A stretch of DNA of 64,000 bases from Lucifuga dentata. Lineage: Eukaryota > Chordata > Actinopteri > Ophidiiformes > Bythitidae. The position numbers and the translations under genes were made by a program. Where the stretch lies: assembly GCA_014773175.1 (NCBI GenBank), contig VXCM01001014.1, positions 1 through 64,000 on the forward strand. Direction: 5' to 3'. This document shows, in pieces, positions 1-12,562 of this stretch. Below the pieces are notes generated by a model. It searched no databases. It saw only the letters and a list, made by a program, of their open reading frames with translations, and was not told the DNA's origin. Within the stretch, counting starts at the first letter, position 1. Each line of letters begins with the position of its first letter.

Positions 1-1
1 C

Positions 2-106
2 CACCCGAGGGGCAGGGTGGACCCTCTCGAGGAGTTTCGTTTCACCACAGTAACTAAGCGGACACGAAGGGCTCGGCGATTAAAACCCAACTCCAAGAGG
101 AACTGA
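2..106 (+). CDS. fgf24: C-terminal coding end of an Fgf8/17/18/24-subfamily growth factor, likely fgf24 (partial, 5' truncated by window)
   Basis: One open frame from base 2 gives 34 codons and a TGA at 104-106. The peptide starts HPRG, matching the KR-x-P-[RK]-G turn at the end of the FGF core. It continues with FRFTTVTKRTRRARR, which closely resembles the FKYTTVTKRSRRIRP tail of vertebrate FGF18, then a divergent basic end (LKPNSKRN). These proteins are secreted, heparin-binding FGF receptor ligands used in limb/fin, ear and brain patterning. The extra basic residues beyond the FGF18 pattern, and linkage to pcgf1, favour fgf24, the subfamily member kept in fish and lost in tetrapods, over fgf18. 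RTRR and RARR also fit furin-type sites, but use is unknown. The rest of the gene is upstream of base 1. The subfamily is fairly secure; the exact paralogue is inferred. Confidence 0.62.
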   Translation, partial: HPRGRVDPLEEFRFTTVTKRTRRARRLKPNSKRN

Positions 107-1700
107 TGGGACCGATGGGACAGTATTAAGGAAAAAAATCTCAAGATTCTTGTAGAAGAATCACCTTAAAGACTTCACTTCTGTAAAGGAAAGACAACTG
201 AACAAAACAGTCAAAGATTTTATTTTTGTATTGCAGGTTGACTGAACATGTCCTAACTCTTGGATTCTTCTGGGTTAACGTGCTAACGTGTCTGCCATGT
301 TATTTATACTGGATAAACTAAAGGACCTGTGTAAGAGAACTCGTCGCCGTCGTTCTCAGCCACGTTTGAACTGCAGGCTGAAGGCATACTTTGTTTTTTG
401 TTTTTTTTTTTNTTTTTTTTTTTTTTGACAATGGAGACTGAAGCAGGAGCTGACGCAATGTTATAAAAATCAGCCAACTAGAGATTTATTGGAATACCTG
501 TCTGTTTTTGTTTGTGTTGCCCCTGACAACATGGATCCCATACTTTCCACTGGAATCAGACACCGTGGAGACAAAGCGGAGAGAGGTGGCGGTCGCGGGT
601 GACACTGCCCCGACAAGATAACTGTGTAGCTTTGAGTGCAATATTTGACAGGTCTCTCTCTCTCTTTCTGTCTGTCTGTCTCTCTGCCTGTCTGTCTGTC
701 TTTCTCTCACCCTCTGTCACCCTCAGCCTCCCTCTCAGATGGAATGCGCTGAACCCTCTGTGTGATTTCCTTGACGACATGCACGACATGCTTTGACTAG
801 TCAGGCAAACAGCCATGGTTGTAGTCTTGTTTAAGCACTCCGAAGAAATAACAAAACGAAGAAATAGCAGCGGAGTTTGATGTGATTCATAATTCCACTC
901 TGTCTTCCAACTTCATCACACCGGGAGATGGATGATAATCCCTTTTCGCCTCCCCTCAGCCAATGAATCACTACTGGCCGTGTTTTCTCCCTTGTGATTG
1001 TTACCGTCGTTCCAGAAAAAAAAAAAAAAAAANAAAAAAAAAAAAAAAAAGAAAAAAAAAAGATGGCTTGATTCTTTGAGTCTGAGCTAGCTAACATTTT
1101 GGGGTCGGTGATGAAGACTTCCTCTACCTCCTTGTTCTTTTGTTTATCCTTAACCTAGTCTTTTAGTTGGGGCTAAGCTGAGCTGGGCTGCCCCCCCCCC
1201 CCAAAAAAAANCCCCCCCCCCCCAAAAAAAAAGAAAAAAGAAAATCATCTTCTGACTTAGTTCATTCTCGCTCCGTTCTCTCTCACTGGACAAAAAAAGT
1301 CTCAAGATGGTTTTGTGATCCATAGCTTAGCAACCCTGCATCACCTAACAAAACCCACATTCGACAATTAAGACTTCTCCTTGACAACCCAGATGACCAA
1401 CTTATCTGGGATTCGGTCACAGAATCATTTGGTCAGTGAGATGTTTCTGAACCTGAAAGGAAAAGTCTTTGCTTCCACCATTTCTTCTGTCAGCTTCTCC
1501 TCACGTTAGTGTATATTCACCTGTCTGACGGCAGGTTTTTGTATGAGTTGCTACTAACAACATGACACATTTATGATTTTTTTTAAACAAATGTAAGCAA
1601 AAAAATTTATGACTATTATTAAGATATTTATTGCCTCCCTTTGTAAATACAATGTGATGAGTTTTATTTGGCCTCTGTTAATAAAATGAGGACTGTATTT
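107..1700 (+). other. Probable 3' UTR of the fgf24-like gene
   Basis: Non-coding sequence running from the FGF stop codon to a poly(A) signal and A-run near 1700. It is broken by a T-run with a gap base at 412, an A-run with a gap base at 1033 and a C12A8 duplication around a gap base at 1211. A TCTG/CTGT-rich simple repeat lies at about 653-715. Near the end are UUAUUU-type AU-rich words such as TATTTATTG near 1627. No competing AATAAA was noticed earlier in the interval. The extent is inferred from the signal, not from transcripts. Confidence 0.5.
1680..1685 (+). terminator. AATAAA polyadenylation signal
   Basis: A canonical AATAAA lies about 20 bases upstream of an A-run starting near 1700. 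It is the first such hexamer noticed downstream of the FGF stop and the best candidate for the end of that transcript. Confidence 0.5.
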
Positions 1701-1710
1701 AAAAAAAAAA

Positions 1711-2780
1711 AAGAAGCTACTTTATGTCTTTACTTGAGCTCTGGAGAACAGCAAAAACACCTTTATTTCCCAATTTAGGCTGGAATTTGATGATGCACAG
1801 CATGAATGGTGAGTTGAATATTGTGCTACCTAAAAGAGTAATGTTGCAGGTGATGATTGGCTGGATGTAGAGCACATTCCCTTCTCTGCATACTGCCAAG
1901 GCATGCATTTTTATATACAAACCCAGAACTGCTTTTAAGGTCAGTTGTTTTTAAATTAAAGAAGGCCACACTGCGACACTCGTGAAGCCCTTTTATATCA
2001 CCGTAAAGGTCAATGAGAGTTCACATTAGGGCTTTTCTTTTAAACGTTGACATCATTACATAATTGCCATGTGTTTGTGTATTTTATCCAGGATCGCAAA
2101 TTAAGATACACTGAATTGTAACATAACAAAACCTCCTGGACGTGGACTTTTCACAGCTTCTGAAGTGAAAATGAATGATACTCTTTATTCAGAGTGAAAA
2201 TGAAGATCTGAGATGAAGATTTCCACACCTTTGAGCACTTAAAAAAACTAATCACTTTGATGTAAATGTTCCTTTCGTCAGACTGGTAAACATTCAATAG
2301 ATTAGACATTTTTCCATCTTTAAAAAGGCTGCAGGAATGTGGAGTAGCATGTCTTATAATGCCGTGTGCTGGAATGATGTTTACAGTAACCGTCAGCCTG
2401 AAAGATGGCGGCTTTGAGGGGAAAAAATACTTTTGTTTAAATTCCTAGCGATGCTATCAACCCTCTCCNCAAACCTCCCACCCCGCTTGTTACCTACAAC
2501 AGACCCAGAAGTCCCTATTCCGTCATGGGATTTGGATGTCTCGCCTGCTTTTAAAGGTGGAAACACACTGCTTGGTGTTTGACCCACTGATTCACCATTA
2601 ACATAATGGATCAATGCTGCAGATCCTGCTTGTCGGGGTGGAAAACAGTGGAAGACTGAGCTGAGGAGGCTGCAGGATTTCAAGGAATGTTTTATGTTCC
2701 TTCATCTCCTCTTCAACTCTTCATCACTCCCTACTGCACATTCTGGCGAAAAATACTTCAGAAGAAAAACACCTTGGACA
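1711..2780. other. Intergenic, nothing recognised
   Basis: AT-rich sequence with no coding frame, RNA gene or repeat family that I recognise. A gap base sits at 2469. Confidence 0.5.
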
Positions 2781-3465
2781 AGTAAAGTAGGAAGTACAAC
2801 TACTCAGTTAGCCTACTTAAGTACAATTTTGAAGTATCTGTGCCTTAAACGAGTATTTCGCCTTTGTGTTCCATTCTACTTACAGATTTCAGAGGGAAAT
2901 ATTGTACTTTTTAGTCCACTGCATTAACATGATGACTGGAGATATGAGTTACTTTACAGATAAGGATTTAAACATACATAGCATTTAAATTATTGTATCC
3001 AAAACCTTACATCTCAGTCTTGTTTTAGTTTGACGGCACAATACATTTTAGAAAATAAAACAAAACAGAGAATTTACTTTAGTGCAGAGGATCATATAAT
3101 ACTTCAATTGACTTGAAAACTTGGAAACTCCCAGAATTGGAGATACAAGGGTGGAATCTGTTTACTTCATATATCCAGTTTTGTAGAGTTTTATTATTTA
3201 ATTTCAGCATTGATATTACTTACATCCCAGATTCTCCAAAAAATGGAGATATGAGGTTGCTCACACTGTCAGATGAAAAACCTCATATCTCCAGCTTTGT
3301 GTTTTGTCATTTATTTGATTTAGCCCTGACACAAAGAATATTGTTTTACTTTTAATACTTGAGCACATTTTACTGCTGATACTTGAAGCATTTACTCTTA
3401 AGTAGAATGTGTAACATTATTTTTAATGAAGTATTTTTTCCACTGTGGTATTAGTACTTATACTT
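2781..3465 (+). repeat. Teleost ACTT-rich dispersed repeat (hAT-like non-autonomous element)
   Basis: The left end has repeated ACTTAAGTACAATTTTGAAG-type words, then TTTCAGAGGGAAATATTGTA and a TTACTTTACAGAT motif. The right end has TACTTGAAGCATTTACTCTT-like words in the opposite sense. This matches a very common fish repeat. The internal block at about 3100-3310 (a CCCAGAATTGGAGATACAAGG-like phrase) recurs in the copy at 28745-29600. The family name is from memory and uncertain. Confidence 0.5.
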
Positions 3466-3466
3466 A

Positions 3467-3961
3467 CAGTGCCCTCCATGGGCTGTGAAAAAAACTATCT
3501 TTGTGTTTATCCTCTTGATCGTTCATTCAAAAATTAACAAAAATAAAACCTTTAATTAAAGTTAAATAATTGAAAGGAAAAAAATAATTTCTATCGTGAA
3601 AACAAATATTTTTCTCAATGGGCCTGAAAGATGACCTGTGTGTGTATTGACTCCACACACAGTGAGGATGATGGTTCGAGCTGCAAAGACTCTCCAAGAA
3701 TCACAGAATTGCAGACATTAGTTGGATTCCAGGGTCAGAAAGTCTCCAAAGATACAATCAGATGCCACCATGTTGCCTGAGAAAAATATTTGTTTCATAA
3801 TAAGAATTTTTTTTTTCCTTTTGATTATTTGACTGTAATTAAAGGTCATATTTTGTTAATATTTTGAATGAAATATCAAGAGGTTAAACAATAAAGACAT
3901 TTTTTTCACAGCCCATTTTTCTTTTATTTACCAAGGGCGTGAATATTTGTGGAGGGCACTT
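3467..3961 (+). mobile_element. Truncated Tc1-like DNA transposon
   Basis: Flanked by TA dinucleotides (3465-3466 and 3962-3963). The left end reads CAGTGCCCTCCA and the right end is its reverse complement with one change (TGGAGGGCACTT), as in Tc1/mariner terminal repeats. Bases 3661-3775 keep a frameshifted piece of the transposase DNA-binding region: in pieces it reads AAKDSPRIT and GQKVSKDTIR, the helix-turn-helix segment of fish Tc1 transposases. At 495 bp, far below the roughly 1.3-1.6 kb of a full element, it has lost the catalytic domain and cannot encode transposase. Confidence 0.75.
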
Positions 3962-3963
3962 TA

Positions 3964-5749
3964 GTGTCTGAGTACATCTTCTAGCGCTGCATGTAAGCCC
4001 CAACACTCTTCCCTTAACACACTTGATTGTTGAAACTTGTGTCCATGTTAGAGGAATTCAATCAGTGCAACTTTCAGAACTTTCTAAATTGTATTAATGT
4101 GAGCAAGAAAGCTTTTCTTTTCTTTTTTTCATCCGCATACTTCAAACTTGACCAAGCACGGCCAAACTGCATCTGGGCATATTGACATTTAAACAAGCGC
4201 AAATGGTTCCCAACATGTCGGCTGATTCGCAATAAGGAGAAGACATTTTTGCATAAGCCTCCCGCTAGGCTTTTCTCTGACTCAACCTTTGATCATTGGA
4301 GGCTAGATGGTCTTGGAACTGGACCAATAACTTCAAAATGAAACATAGAATTCCCTTTTGCAAAGCCCAGCCTCTTTTCAAAGGAGGTGGAATCTTTAAA
4401 TGCAGTCCTGCTTGCCAAGTAGTTTATATTCTATTATTAGAAAACTCAGCACACTGGGACTCTGCACAGTGGATACAGTATGACCTTAAAATGATGTCAA
4501 TAACTTTGTGGTTCTGAATAAGTTATACAAATTTTAGTGGAACAACCAAAAGTGCTTCATTGGCCTTGAGATCAGCAACCACACACTTTACAATTAGCCT
4601 CGTCAACACAAATTTGTTCTGTTCGAGACATAAAACAACTTTTGTCTCTGAATATTACATAAAATTGTCCCCCGGGTCAGTGAAAAACAAAACTCCAAAG
4701 CCAAACCAAATAGAGTTCAAGCTATAAAATAGCTTCTGCCATTAAATGTAGTTTCACATCACATCATTTGCTGTCAAAACACCGCGTCGCTACCACCCAT
4801 CTAACTCAGGCGAAATGCTAAACCACAGTTGACTGGTTGTCTTTTGTGATGGTGAAATCCACAGGGAAACACTCTGCCATTCCCAAAGTGTTTTTACTGT
4901 TTTTACAGGATTCCAATTGTGCTTACTGTACATGCAGCTTCTGAAAAGCCAGACCTCTCCTGTTCTCTCCTCATGAGCCATTCCAACATGATCAACATGT
5001 GCTATGATTACAAGTTAAAGGAAAAAAAAAAAAAAAAAAAAAAAAGCTCAGTATAGGACACATCAGGCTTCCTTCATTTTGCACCAAGTCCAACTGAAAT
5101 AATTGATCTACTGCAATTTCCAGTGATTAAATATAATTTAAATACATGTGTTATAGCAGCAACATAACATATTTAATGTCATGTCTATAATCCATCATAC
5201 AGATGCTGACACACCACATTTGCAATTTTGGCTGTGACTCCACTGGGAATTGTAACCGTGCTGATATACAGCAAAATACATCCTGTTAGAAAAAAATATT
5301 CCATCTGTTTCAGAAGTTAATGTTTTAGAAAGGACTATAAATTCTTACCTGTGAAATTCTTGGCTTTTTCTGGAATATATGCATATTTTGTTAAAATTCA
5401 TATGGTCAAAAAATAAGAATTGGCAGTTTAAAATTGGTCTCTTTAGGCATAAAACACTGTTATATTAATGCGTCAACCATCCAATCCCCTTTTTTTTTTT
5501 TTTTTTTTTTTTTAGATTTGATTCTGGTCGGCTCGACCTGAAAAACTAACTGAATAACTTATAACAAGTCAAGGCCAATTAAAGAGTCTAATAAGCTTGT
5601 TGCTTGTTGCACAGTAACATTATATTCCTTGGATTAAAAAAAAAAAATCATCTTAAATTGAGATCTTTAGACTTTCAGTGTAAACAGTCTATTAAGTGTA
5701 CAGATACTGAAAAGGATAAAACTAAAAAGTAATTTTATGTAATTAATTT
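3964..5749. other. Intergenic, nothing recognised
   Basis: AT-rich sequence with A/T homopolymers at about 5023-5045 and 5490-5513. I see no gene or recognisable repeat family. Confidence 0.5.
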
Positions 5750-6010
5750 TAAATGTGGCCTTGATAGAATCAAGAGGCTTTTCCCATTGGTGGGAAAGAG
5801 CTGATGAATTGTGTCATAGCCCTGTGAGAAAGTACGCCCAGCGCAAAGCACTAATTATGGGCCCTGCCTGCCTGAGAGAGAAAAAGGGGGCAAAACTCTC
5901 AACAAAGGCTCATCTCATATCTCAAGACAATGAGGAGCCAAAAGAATAGGAGAAAGGAGAAGTTAATGAGCTGTGTCACCTGACATCTGTTAATGCTGGG
6001 ACCCGGACCG
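5750..6010. promoter_or_regulatory. Candidate conserved non-coding element 1
   Basis: A repeat-free island less AT-rich than its flanks. It contains a homeodomain-type TAATTA core at 5852-5857, a SOX/TCF-like AACAAAGG at 5901-5908 and a TTAATGA at 5964-5970. No plausible coding frame is preserved. Conservation cannot be tested here. Confidence 0.33.
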
Positions 6011-6013
6011 ACT

Positions 6014-6014
<1 letters not shown>

Positions 6015-6073
<59 letters not shown>

Positions 6074-6074
6074 N

Positions 6075-6104
<30 letters not shown>
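6015..6104. repeat. Compound (GT)n(GA)n microsatellite
   Basis: About 15 GT units followed by about 30 GA units, with a gap base at 6074 inside the GA run, so the true length is not resolved. Confidence 0.95.
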
Positions 6105-6110
<6 letters not shown>

Positions 6111-7889
6111 TGTTTTTGTACATGTTCTCTTCGTGGTTGGCATGTCCTCTGCGGGTCGTTTTTCACATAACTGGATGACGGAACAGGTAAAGGTGCGCTG
6201 ATTTAGTAAATTGGAAATCTTTAAATTGGAAGTCTGCAAGCCCTTTTTGACAACAAGAACTTTTTGAAGAACTCAGGTACTTTACCTGTAATTTAATCAT
6301 CAGAATTATGGTCTAATTTTGATTTCTGTCATAATTAATAAACATTTACTGTATTTGCTCATTTCAGGAATTCTTAACATGTCATTTTGTCTGCGATTGA
6401 TTGATTCCTGAGAGTTTCTTCTGCCAATACACATCAGCTTGTCACGTGATCCATTTTTGATCATCAAATCCGTCATACTTGCTGTATAAACAACAAAGCA
6501 TTGAAACCAGTCGTTATGTACATTGTTTGTTGTTTACATATCTGCAGTTCTGTTTTAAGACATAAAATGATAAAATGATAAGATGAATGTTAATATATTT
6601 AACTTTAACTCCAAAGCTTCATTGCTTACATGAAGCTAAATAGAGTTAAATTAAACGCTTTACTTCTTTGTTTTTGATTTTACAGTTTATTTTACACTAT
6701 TCAGGGAATATTAATACATTTAGAAAATCAAAGGGATTGTTTTCCTTCTTCTGGATTGCAGTATTGTGACTATCCTGATGTAACAGAAAGAAGGAGATCT
6801 TCAGGAGAAAATTACAAACTTCAGAAAGAACTTGATGGTTATCTGCCTGATTGGGCTAAGACAAGCTTGAGTCTGTTTGGTCCTTGCTCAGTCTTATGAT
6901 CTCCACCCTGGACTTCCTGAACCAGGACCAATGGGGCCAATGGGGTCTGGTTCCTTGGTGCAAAACAAAGGAAAGTTCCTGGGTGCCAGAAAAGGTTCCT
7001 GAGTTCCCTAAACATTTTCTGTGCTGCAAAAGGCATTACTGTTCCAGACAGTGGAGGCGGTGCAGTCTATCCTGATTCCTAAAGGTTTTCATATACTTCA
7101 ACAGACATGCTGTTTGGACAGTCTGAAGAAATGAAAAGTGCCTTTCCCAAGTATAGACAGAAGAGATTCTGCATCTGCCATTTTTTTTTTTTTATAACTT
7201 TCCAAAATGAGAATCCCACTTTCTGCAATGACTGACCAGGTGTGCAAAGATGTGACAGCTTCTTCCTGATATCAGAATACGTGTGGGATATTAATAAATC
7301 TAACCATCCAATATACTTATGGATAGACTTCCTTTAAGCCTGTTTTTCAGCTTGAGCTGTAATATTTTCTAAGATAAATCAACATCAAAAAATCAGCCTA
7401 ATAATCTTGTCCACACTGGCATGGTAAGCTTATTTTTCTTTGGCAAGAAAAAAATCAAAATCTTGAGACTTTCTTAAATTCTTGTTTTTTTTGTTTTTTG
7501 TTTTTTGTTTTTTTTGGTATCTTGGTCTGGATAGGAGAGATGGTTTTATGGAGGGAGAAAGGAGGAGGAAAGACCAGTAGTCGCTGAAACTAAAGCATAA
7601 GAAAAACTCCAGACCTTTCACCTGAGGTCGAAACACAGGTCCTCTGCTGCTAATCTGACATATGTTTTCATAAGCCAAGACAAGCAACTCTGCCATGGTG
7701 GCCACTCTCCAAAACTAATGATGTCAAGTGATTCCCTCTAACAAAATCCCCTTTTAAAGCAGAATGAAAGAGACAGAGAGGGAGGGAGGGAAGTGCAGGG
7801 GCTCTGGGGATCCAGCAAGGGGATAGAGTCGAAGGGGAGGGGGGACAGTTTGGGCAAAGAAGAGGGGGAGGAGGTCCAAATACTGAATC
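6105..7889. other. Intergenic, nothing recognised
   Basis: No gene seen. It contains a GTTTTTT-type T-rich tract near 7485-7515 and a purine-rich GGGAGG stretch at about 7765-7875. Apparent short frames here lack any domain. Confidence 0.45.
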
Positions 7890-8660
7890 AAATCCCCTGT
7901 CAAAAAAATGAAATTTGGTGCAGCTCAAAGACCCTACCAACTATTTCCTCTGCCAAATCTTACCCCTCGCCACTATCATATCAATGTACACAGAGAAAAG
8001 GGCTCACTTTTTATTTACACCGTCGTTATTGCCAAAATATGGCCTTTAATTGCTGTCCTGGATTCCCCGCTGTGGTATAGGATGAGTCTGAGACGATTAC
8101 TCAAAGTAATGGAGCATAATGATGTCTCGGAATGGCCCCAGGAGCTCAGGTCAGGGGTTGGACAATGTGAACATTCAGCTACTTAGCTTCCTTTGCAACT
8201 TTGTAACAAAATCTGTTTGCCCAACACCAATTAAGATGCCTCTCTGTGTGCTCTGGTCAATGGGTTTGACGGAGGGGGTTGTCCAACGAATTGACATGTC
8301 CCTGAGCAGGAACAAGCTGGCCTGTGTCCTCGCCTCAATAATTGGTGTCCCTTGCAAAGTGCCGCTTCCCAGGGTTGTCCTTTATGTACCCATGGCAGTC
8401 CTAAATGAGGGGCGTCAGGGCTTTAATGGGACTCCTGTTAGTTTTAAACAAACACAGGGCGACCCCCTACTGTTCAGCATGTTGCGTAGAACAGCTGGGA
8501 GTCCACAGGGCTCTCACTCGGAACCCACAGCCCCCCTCTGGGGCCAGAGGGCCCGATGCCCACTCTCCATTGTGCGTCGGATGGCAGCCTCTCAAGAGGT
8601 CAACACTAATTCTGTGTTCACACTGTTGGCAATCACATTGCCGTTCTACTTTTCAGTGGC
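7890..8660. promoter_or_regulatory. Candidate conserved non-coding element 2 (large)
   Basis: About 770 bp of balanced composition with no simple repeats inside AT-rich surroundings. TTTAAT/TTTAATTG words occur near 8044 and 8424 and a CAATTAAG near 8229. A 181-codon open frame at 8119-8664 (+) has no recognisable domain, no close start context and no splice partner, so I read it as chance openness in GC-richer DNA. An unrecognised exon cannot be fully excluded. Confidence 0.35.
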
Positions 8661-10355
8661 CTGATTGCTAGGCGTGGTGCCGACGATGTCGCAGAAAGAG
8701 GCAGCGGAACGTTACGGAGGACTGATACGTGATTGGGTGCTTGTGGAAAATATCTTCCAGTTCTTCACTGACAACTAACCTGGCGCTGACAAACTTGAAG
8801 AGATTTATTGTTCTTACCTCCATCAAAGATACACAATCCCCCAGATTTGCTAATTTACGAACAGAAAATGTTTAAACATTTTGAATTTGGATTTGGATCT
8901 GTGTGAAACTACCGACAGTGAAACACAGTCATTCTGATTTTTCCATCTGCTGTCATGGTTTTTGAAGAATACCTAAATCCCATCTAGGAATATTAGGGCG
9001 TTACAAGGATTAATTGTGCAGAATTTACAGTGAATCAGACTCATGACCTCTGAACTGTGACCATTTAAATTTATTATGTTGATGTCATGCCACCTATTGT
9101 CAAATTGCATCACATTTTGTAGGATAGCTGAGGTATTTGTATAGTGCAAATTTATTCACAGTATAGCTATGGCAGTTTATTTACATCACTTAAAGCTCAA
9201 CAAGATAAAAAGTACGAAACATTAAAAAACTAATGAACAGCTTTTTTAAAAGACCCATCCAAATGGTATTACATGTATGTGAATTTTATATAATGTGTCA
9301 AATGTGGTGAAGATGTGATTAAATTTGTCTGAGTGGTGAAGTCTCGCCATTTGGGAGTGAACATTAAGTGCTTTCTAAATGACCACATGGTGGCGCTACT
9401 GAGTCCGCATGAATTTGTATCAAAGACTTATTGCTTGCTACAAACTACATTTGCTACATTTGCTTATTGCTACAAACATAAAGATAAATATGCACAAACA
9501 TTCACACCTACACACACTCCACATTCACAAAGCTCCAAACAAAATGATTTTAAGATGTTCCAGTATATAAAACTGAAGTCAATAGCAGATTGCAAAAAAG
9601 CACCACTGAAGCTACAGCACACAACCTTTGGCCTCGAGGCAGGAAGTTTATTGTGTGCACCACATTAACCTCACACTTCTTCCTCTCAGTTGGTCAAGTT
9701 TGTGCCTCAACACCTGTCAATCACCTGAACGAGCAGTCTAGCCTGAGGCCGAGGAAACATGCATCTGTGAAATGAGTTGAGCTGCTGGAAAAGCAAAAAG
9801 TCGATGGCACTGAAATGCAACAAAAACCTTAAAAAGACACTCAAGTGATAGACAACAAGCATCAAACTGCTAAAATACTTTCTTACAAGCAAAGACCCGG
9901 TATTCAAATAAACAATAACTGTTATTAGCAGTAAAATGCACTAAGGTATCAAGAACAAAAATGCTCATCAAATAAAAAGAGTAGAGTTCAATTTCAGTGT
10001 TTTCAGTGTTTGGTGAAAAACTCGTATGTCTAGTTTTTCAGGATTTTCATGCTTTTACATCAGCTGGAGAAGGCAGGGAAAATAAGAAATAAAAGAAAAG
10101 CAAGAAAAGAAAGAAAAACAAGAAAAGCAAAACAAAAAGGAAGTGAAGAAAGAAAGTAGCAAGAACGATGGAAGGCATAAAAGGACGAAGAAAATAAGCG
10201 GAAAAGATGAGAAGGAAAAAGGAATAACATCAGCCATATTTCATGTATTTTATGTTTATCCCACCCTAAGTGTAAAATCTGCAAAGCAACTACAGAGTAT
10301 TTTCCTCTGAAATGCAGTGGACAAAAATTATGTGGTACCTGAAATTTATGCATAC
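8661..10355. other. Intergenic, nothing recognised
   Basis: AT-rich, with a purine-rich AAGAAA/GAAAAG tract at about 10075-10225. No gene or known repeat is visible. Confidence 0.5.
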
Positions 10356-10998
10356 TTAAAGGACCATACCAACCATTTTGCATGTCTGAGCCTAACATAT
10401 TAAGTTTTTATACATGTTACATTACTGACAATCATTTCCCAAAGGATAAAATCATATTTCAGCTTTCCTGATATTTTGCAGAATCTCTTAATCTTTCAAA
10501 ATCAAATATTCAAGTGATACACCCACTTTAAAAATCGATGTTTCTCCTACTAATCACTATGCAGCCTTATGAAGTCACGGTTTAAATTTTTCAATAAACG
10601 CAGGTCTTCTTTTTGGACAATATTCCCCGATGGAGACATACATTCACTCCACGCTTTTTATTGCGCAAATGCTAAAATTATGTAACTTCAAAAAAAAAAA
10701 AAAAAACAAAACAAAAAAAACAAACAAACAAACAGAAAAACAGAATACACGCCTTGATTGTGATGATGGATTACCTATCCCAAGAATGTTTCAAGTACCA
10801 ACAAGTTGATTTTAATAGTGTACCAGAATGAACTGAAACCAATGGTGGTCTGGAAGGTAGGGAAAAAAATATTTTAACTAATGTTCCAGTAGTACCCTTT
10901 GGGAAATGATTGTCAGTAACGATACATGTGTGAAAATTGAATATATTAATTGAATATATTAGGCTAAAACATCCAAAATGGATGGTACGGTCCTTTAA
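10356..10998 (+). mobile_element. TTAA-bounded MITE, copy 1
   Basis: Begins TTAAAGGACCATACC and ends with a near reverse complement GGTACGGTCCTTTAA. The first internal block is the TCTTTCAAAATCAAAT side and the last is the TTGATTTTAATAGTGTACCAG side. I call this orientation plus. There is no coding capacity. TTAA at both ends suggests piggyBac-type target duplication, but the TIR start is not a typical piggyBac CCC, so the superfamily stays open. Confidence 0.7.
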
Positions 10999-11239
10999 AT
11001 GTATTTAGTTACTTTCTACTTACTGTTGTTACCATGATGCCCCTGCACTGTGGCTGCCGCTCTTACATTGATAATAAAGCTCACTGCTTGTACATCCAAA
11101 AAAAAAAACAAAAAAAAAAAAAAAAAAAANAAAAAAAAAAAAAAAAAAGCCCTGAACATCAAATAACTCTTTATTCTACAACTGAAAATTTCTACATTGT
11201 AGCTTAAATTGTTTCCTTGTAGCATCTTGAATTTCAACA

Positions 11240-11470
11240 TTTGCCTCTGCGATGCAGCGGGTAATGCAGAGTGTGGCAGCCCTTCTGAGTTTCATTGAGC
11301 TTGCAGGGAGGATTTGTCAATGGGGTTCTTGAGTGCAGTGTTGATGGTGTGTGGTTAATGTGTTTGCGCTGCCTCTGATAGAGGGGATTAGCTGCTTTGT
11401 GCTGGTCTGCTGCGACCGCAGACTACTGGACTTTGAAAGCATACTCGCCAACTTACTCACAGGCAAATCA
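11240..11470. promoter_or_regulatory. Candidate conserved non-coding element 3
   Basis: Repeat-free, moderately GC-rich block with TTTCATTGAGC, GTCAATGG, GGTTAATGTG and GGATTAGC words (homeodomain/PITX-like). It is bounded by an A-run gap at 11099-11148 and an A-run near 11478. No coding frame was recognised. Confidence 0.27.
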
Positions 11471-12509
11471 AAGAGTGAAAAAAAAAAAAAAGTTTCCATC
11501 AGCACCTAGTTGACTGGTTGACCTCTGTGTTGGAAACACACACACATGCACACACGTCCACCGCCATGTGTTTGTACATAGGCTGAGAGGTTGAGGTGGC
11601 AAATAGAAGCCAAATACAAATCAACTTCCTCTGTATACACGTTGGGTCCCTGCAAGAGGCAAATTTGGTATTCTGTGTATTCCAGTAAAATACTTCAAAT
11701 CATACATAGATACGGAATTAAGTAGCTTTAAAACTGCAGTAAAAGATTAAATAAGAGGAAGAAAACACACAAAATAAAAAAAGGAAAGCAGGAATATTAA
11801 GTCAACAGTGTTTGGTTGTCTCTAAAAACACATGGAATAAGGAATTATTTAGCTTCAGAATATAACCTCCTCAGGGAAAAACTTCATTGATTTTTCCCCC
11901 TTTTTTTTAATTACAAATGAAATCCTAAATTCCTTAATTTCTTAATTTCTTTCTTGTACAAATTCCAAAATTAAAACCCTTACTCACTGTATAACAGTGA
12001 CATGAATAAATATCTGCCTGTGCCTGGAAGAGAAATACTCCCAAACGTTTCACAAAATTAAAATACTCAAGTAATGTCCAAGTACCTCAAACCGTAGGAA
12101 GCGCAGTACTTGAGTAAACATAATCATTACTGTCCTCCTTTAGACATCCAAAATCTAAAAATACCATCATCATATGGGACTGAACGACTGATGATGAATC
12201 CAGCAGTTCAATCAGGAGTGATGCAATTTCAGGGGATTTTGTAAGCCTAAAAGAATTCTGTGGGAAACCCTGAATGATGACAATTGTCCAGGCATGAAAA
12301 AAATACTGAAAGCCAGGAAAATAAATAAATAAATAAATCATATTTATTGGCAAATTGAGTACAAAAATCTATGACAACCACAAACAAAATCCACATTTCA
12401 GCTTGCCTCTTCTTCTACATCTCATTTTTATCAAGGCAGCCGTTTTCTCCATCATTCCTGTTTTAGTCACTGACTGCAACTCAATGCATTGACATATTTA
12501 CAAAAGCCT

Positions 12510-12510
<1 letters not shown>

Positions 12511-12562
<52 letters not shown>

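Noticed and set aside
8119..8664. Longest open frame in the window (181 codons, +) as a protein gene
   Set aside because: No domain or similarity that I recognise, no splice or promoter context, overlapping open frames on both strands; treated as part of a candidate non-coding element.
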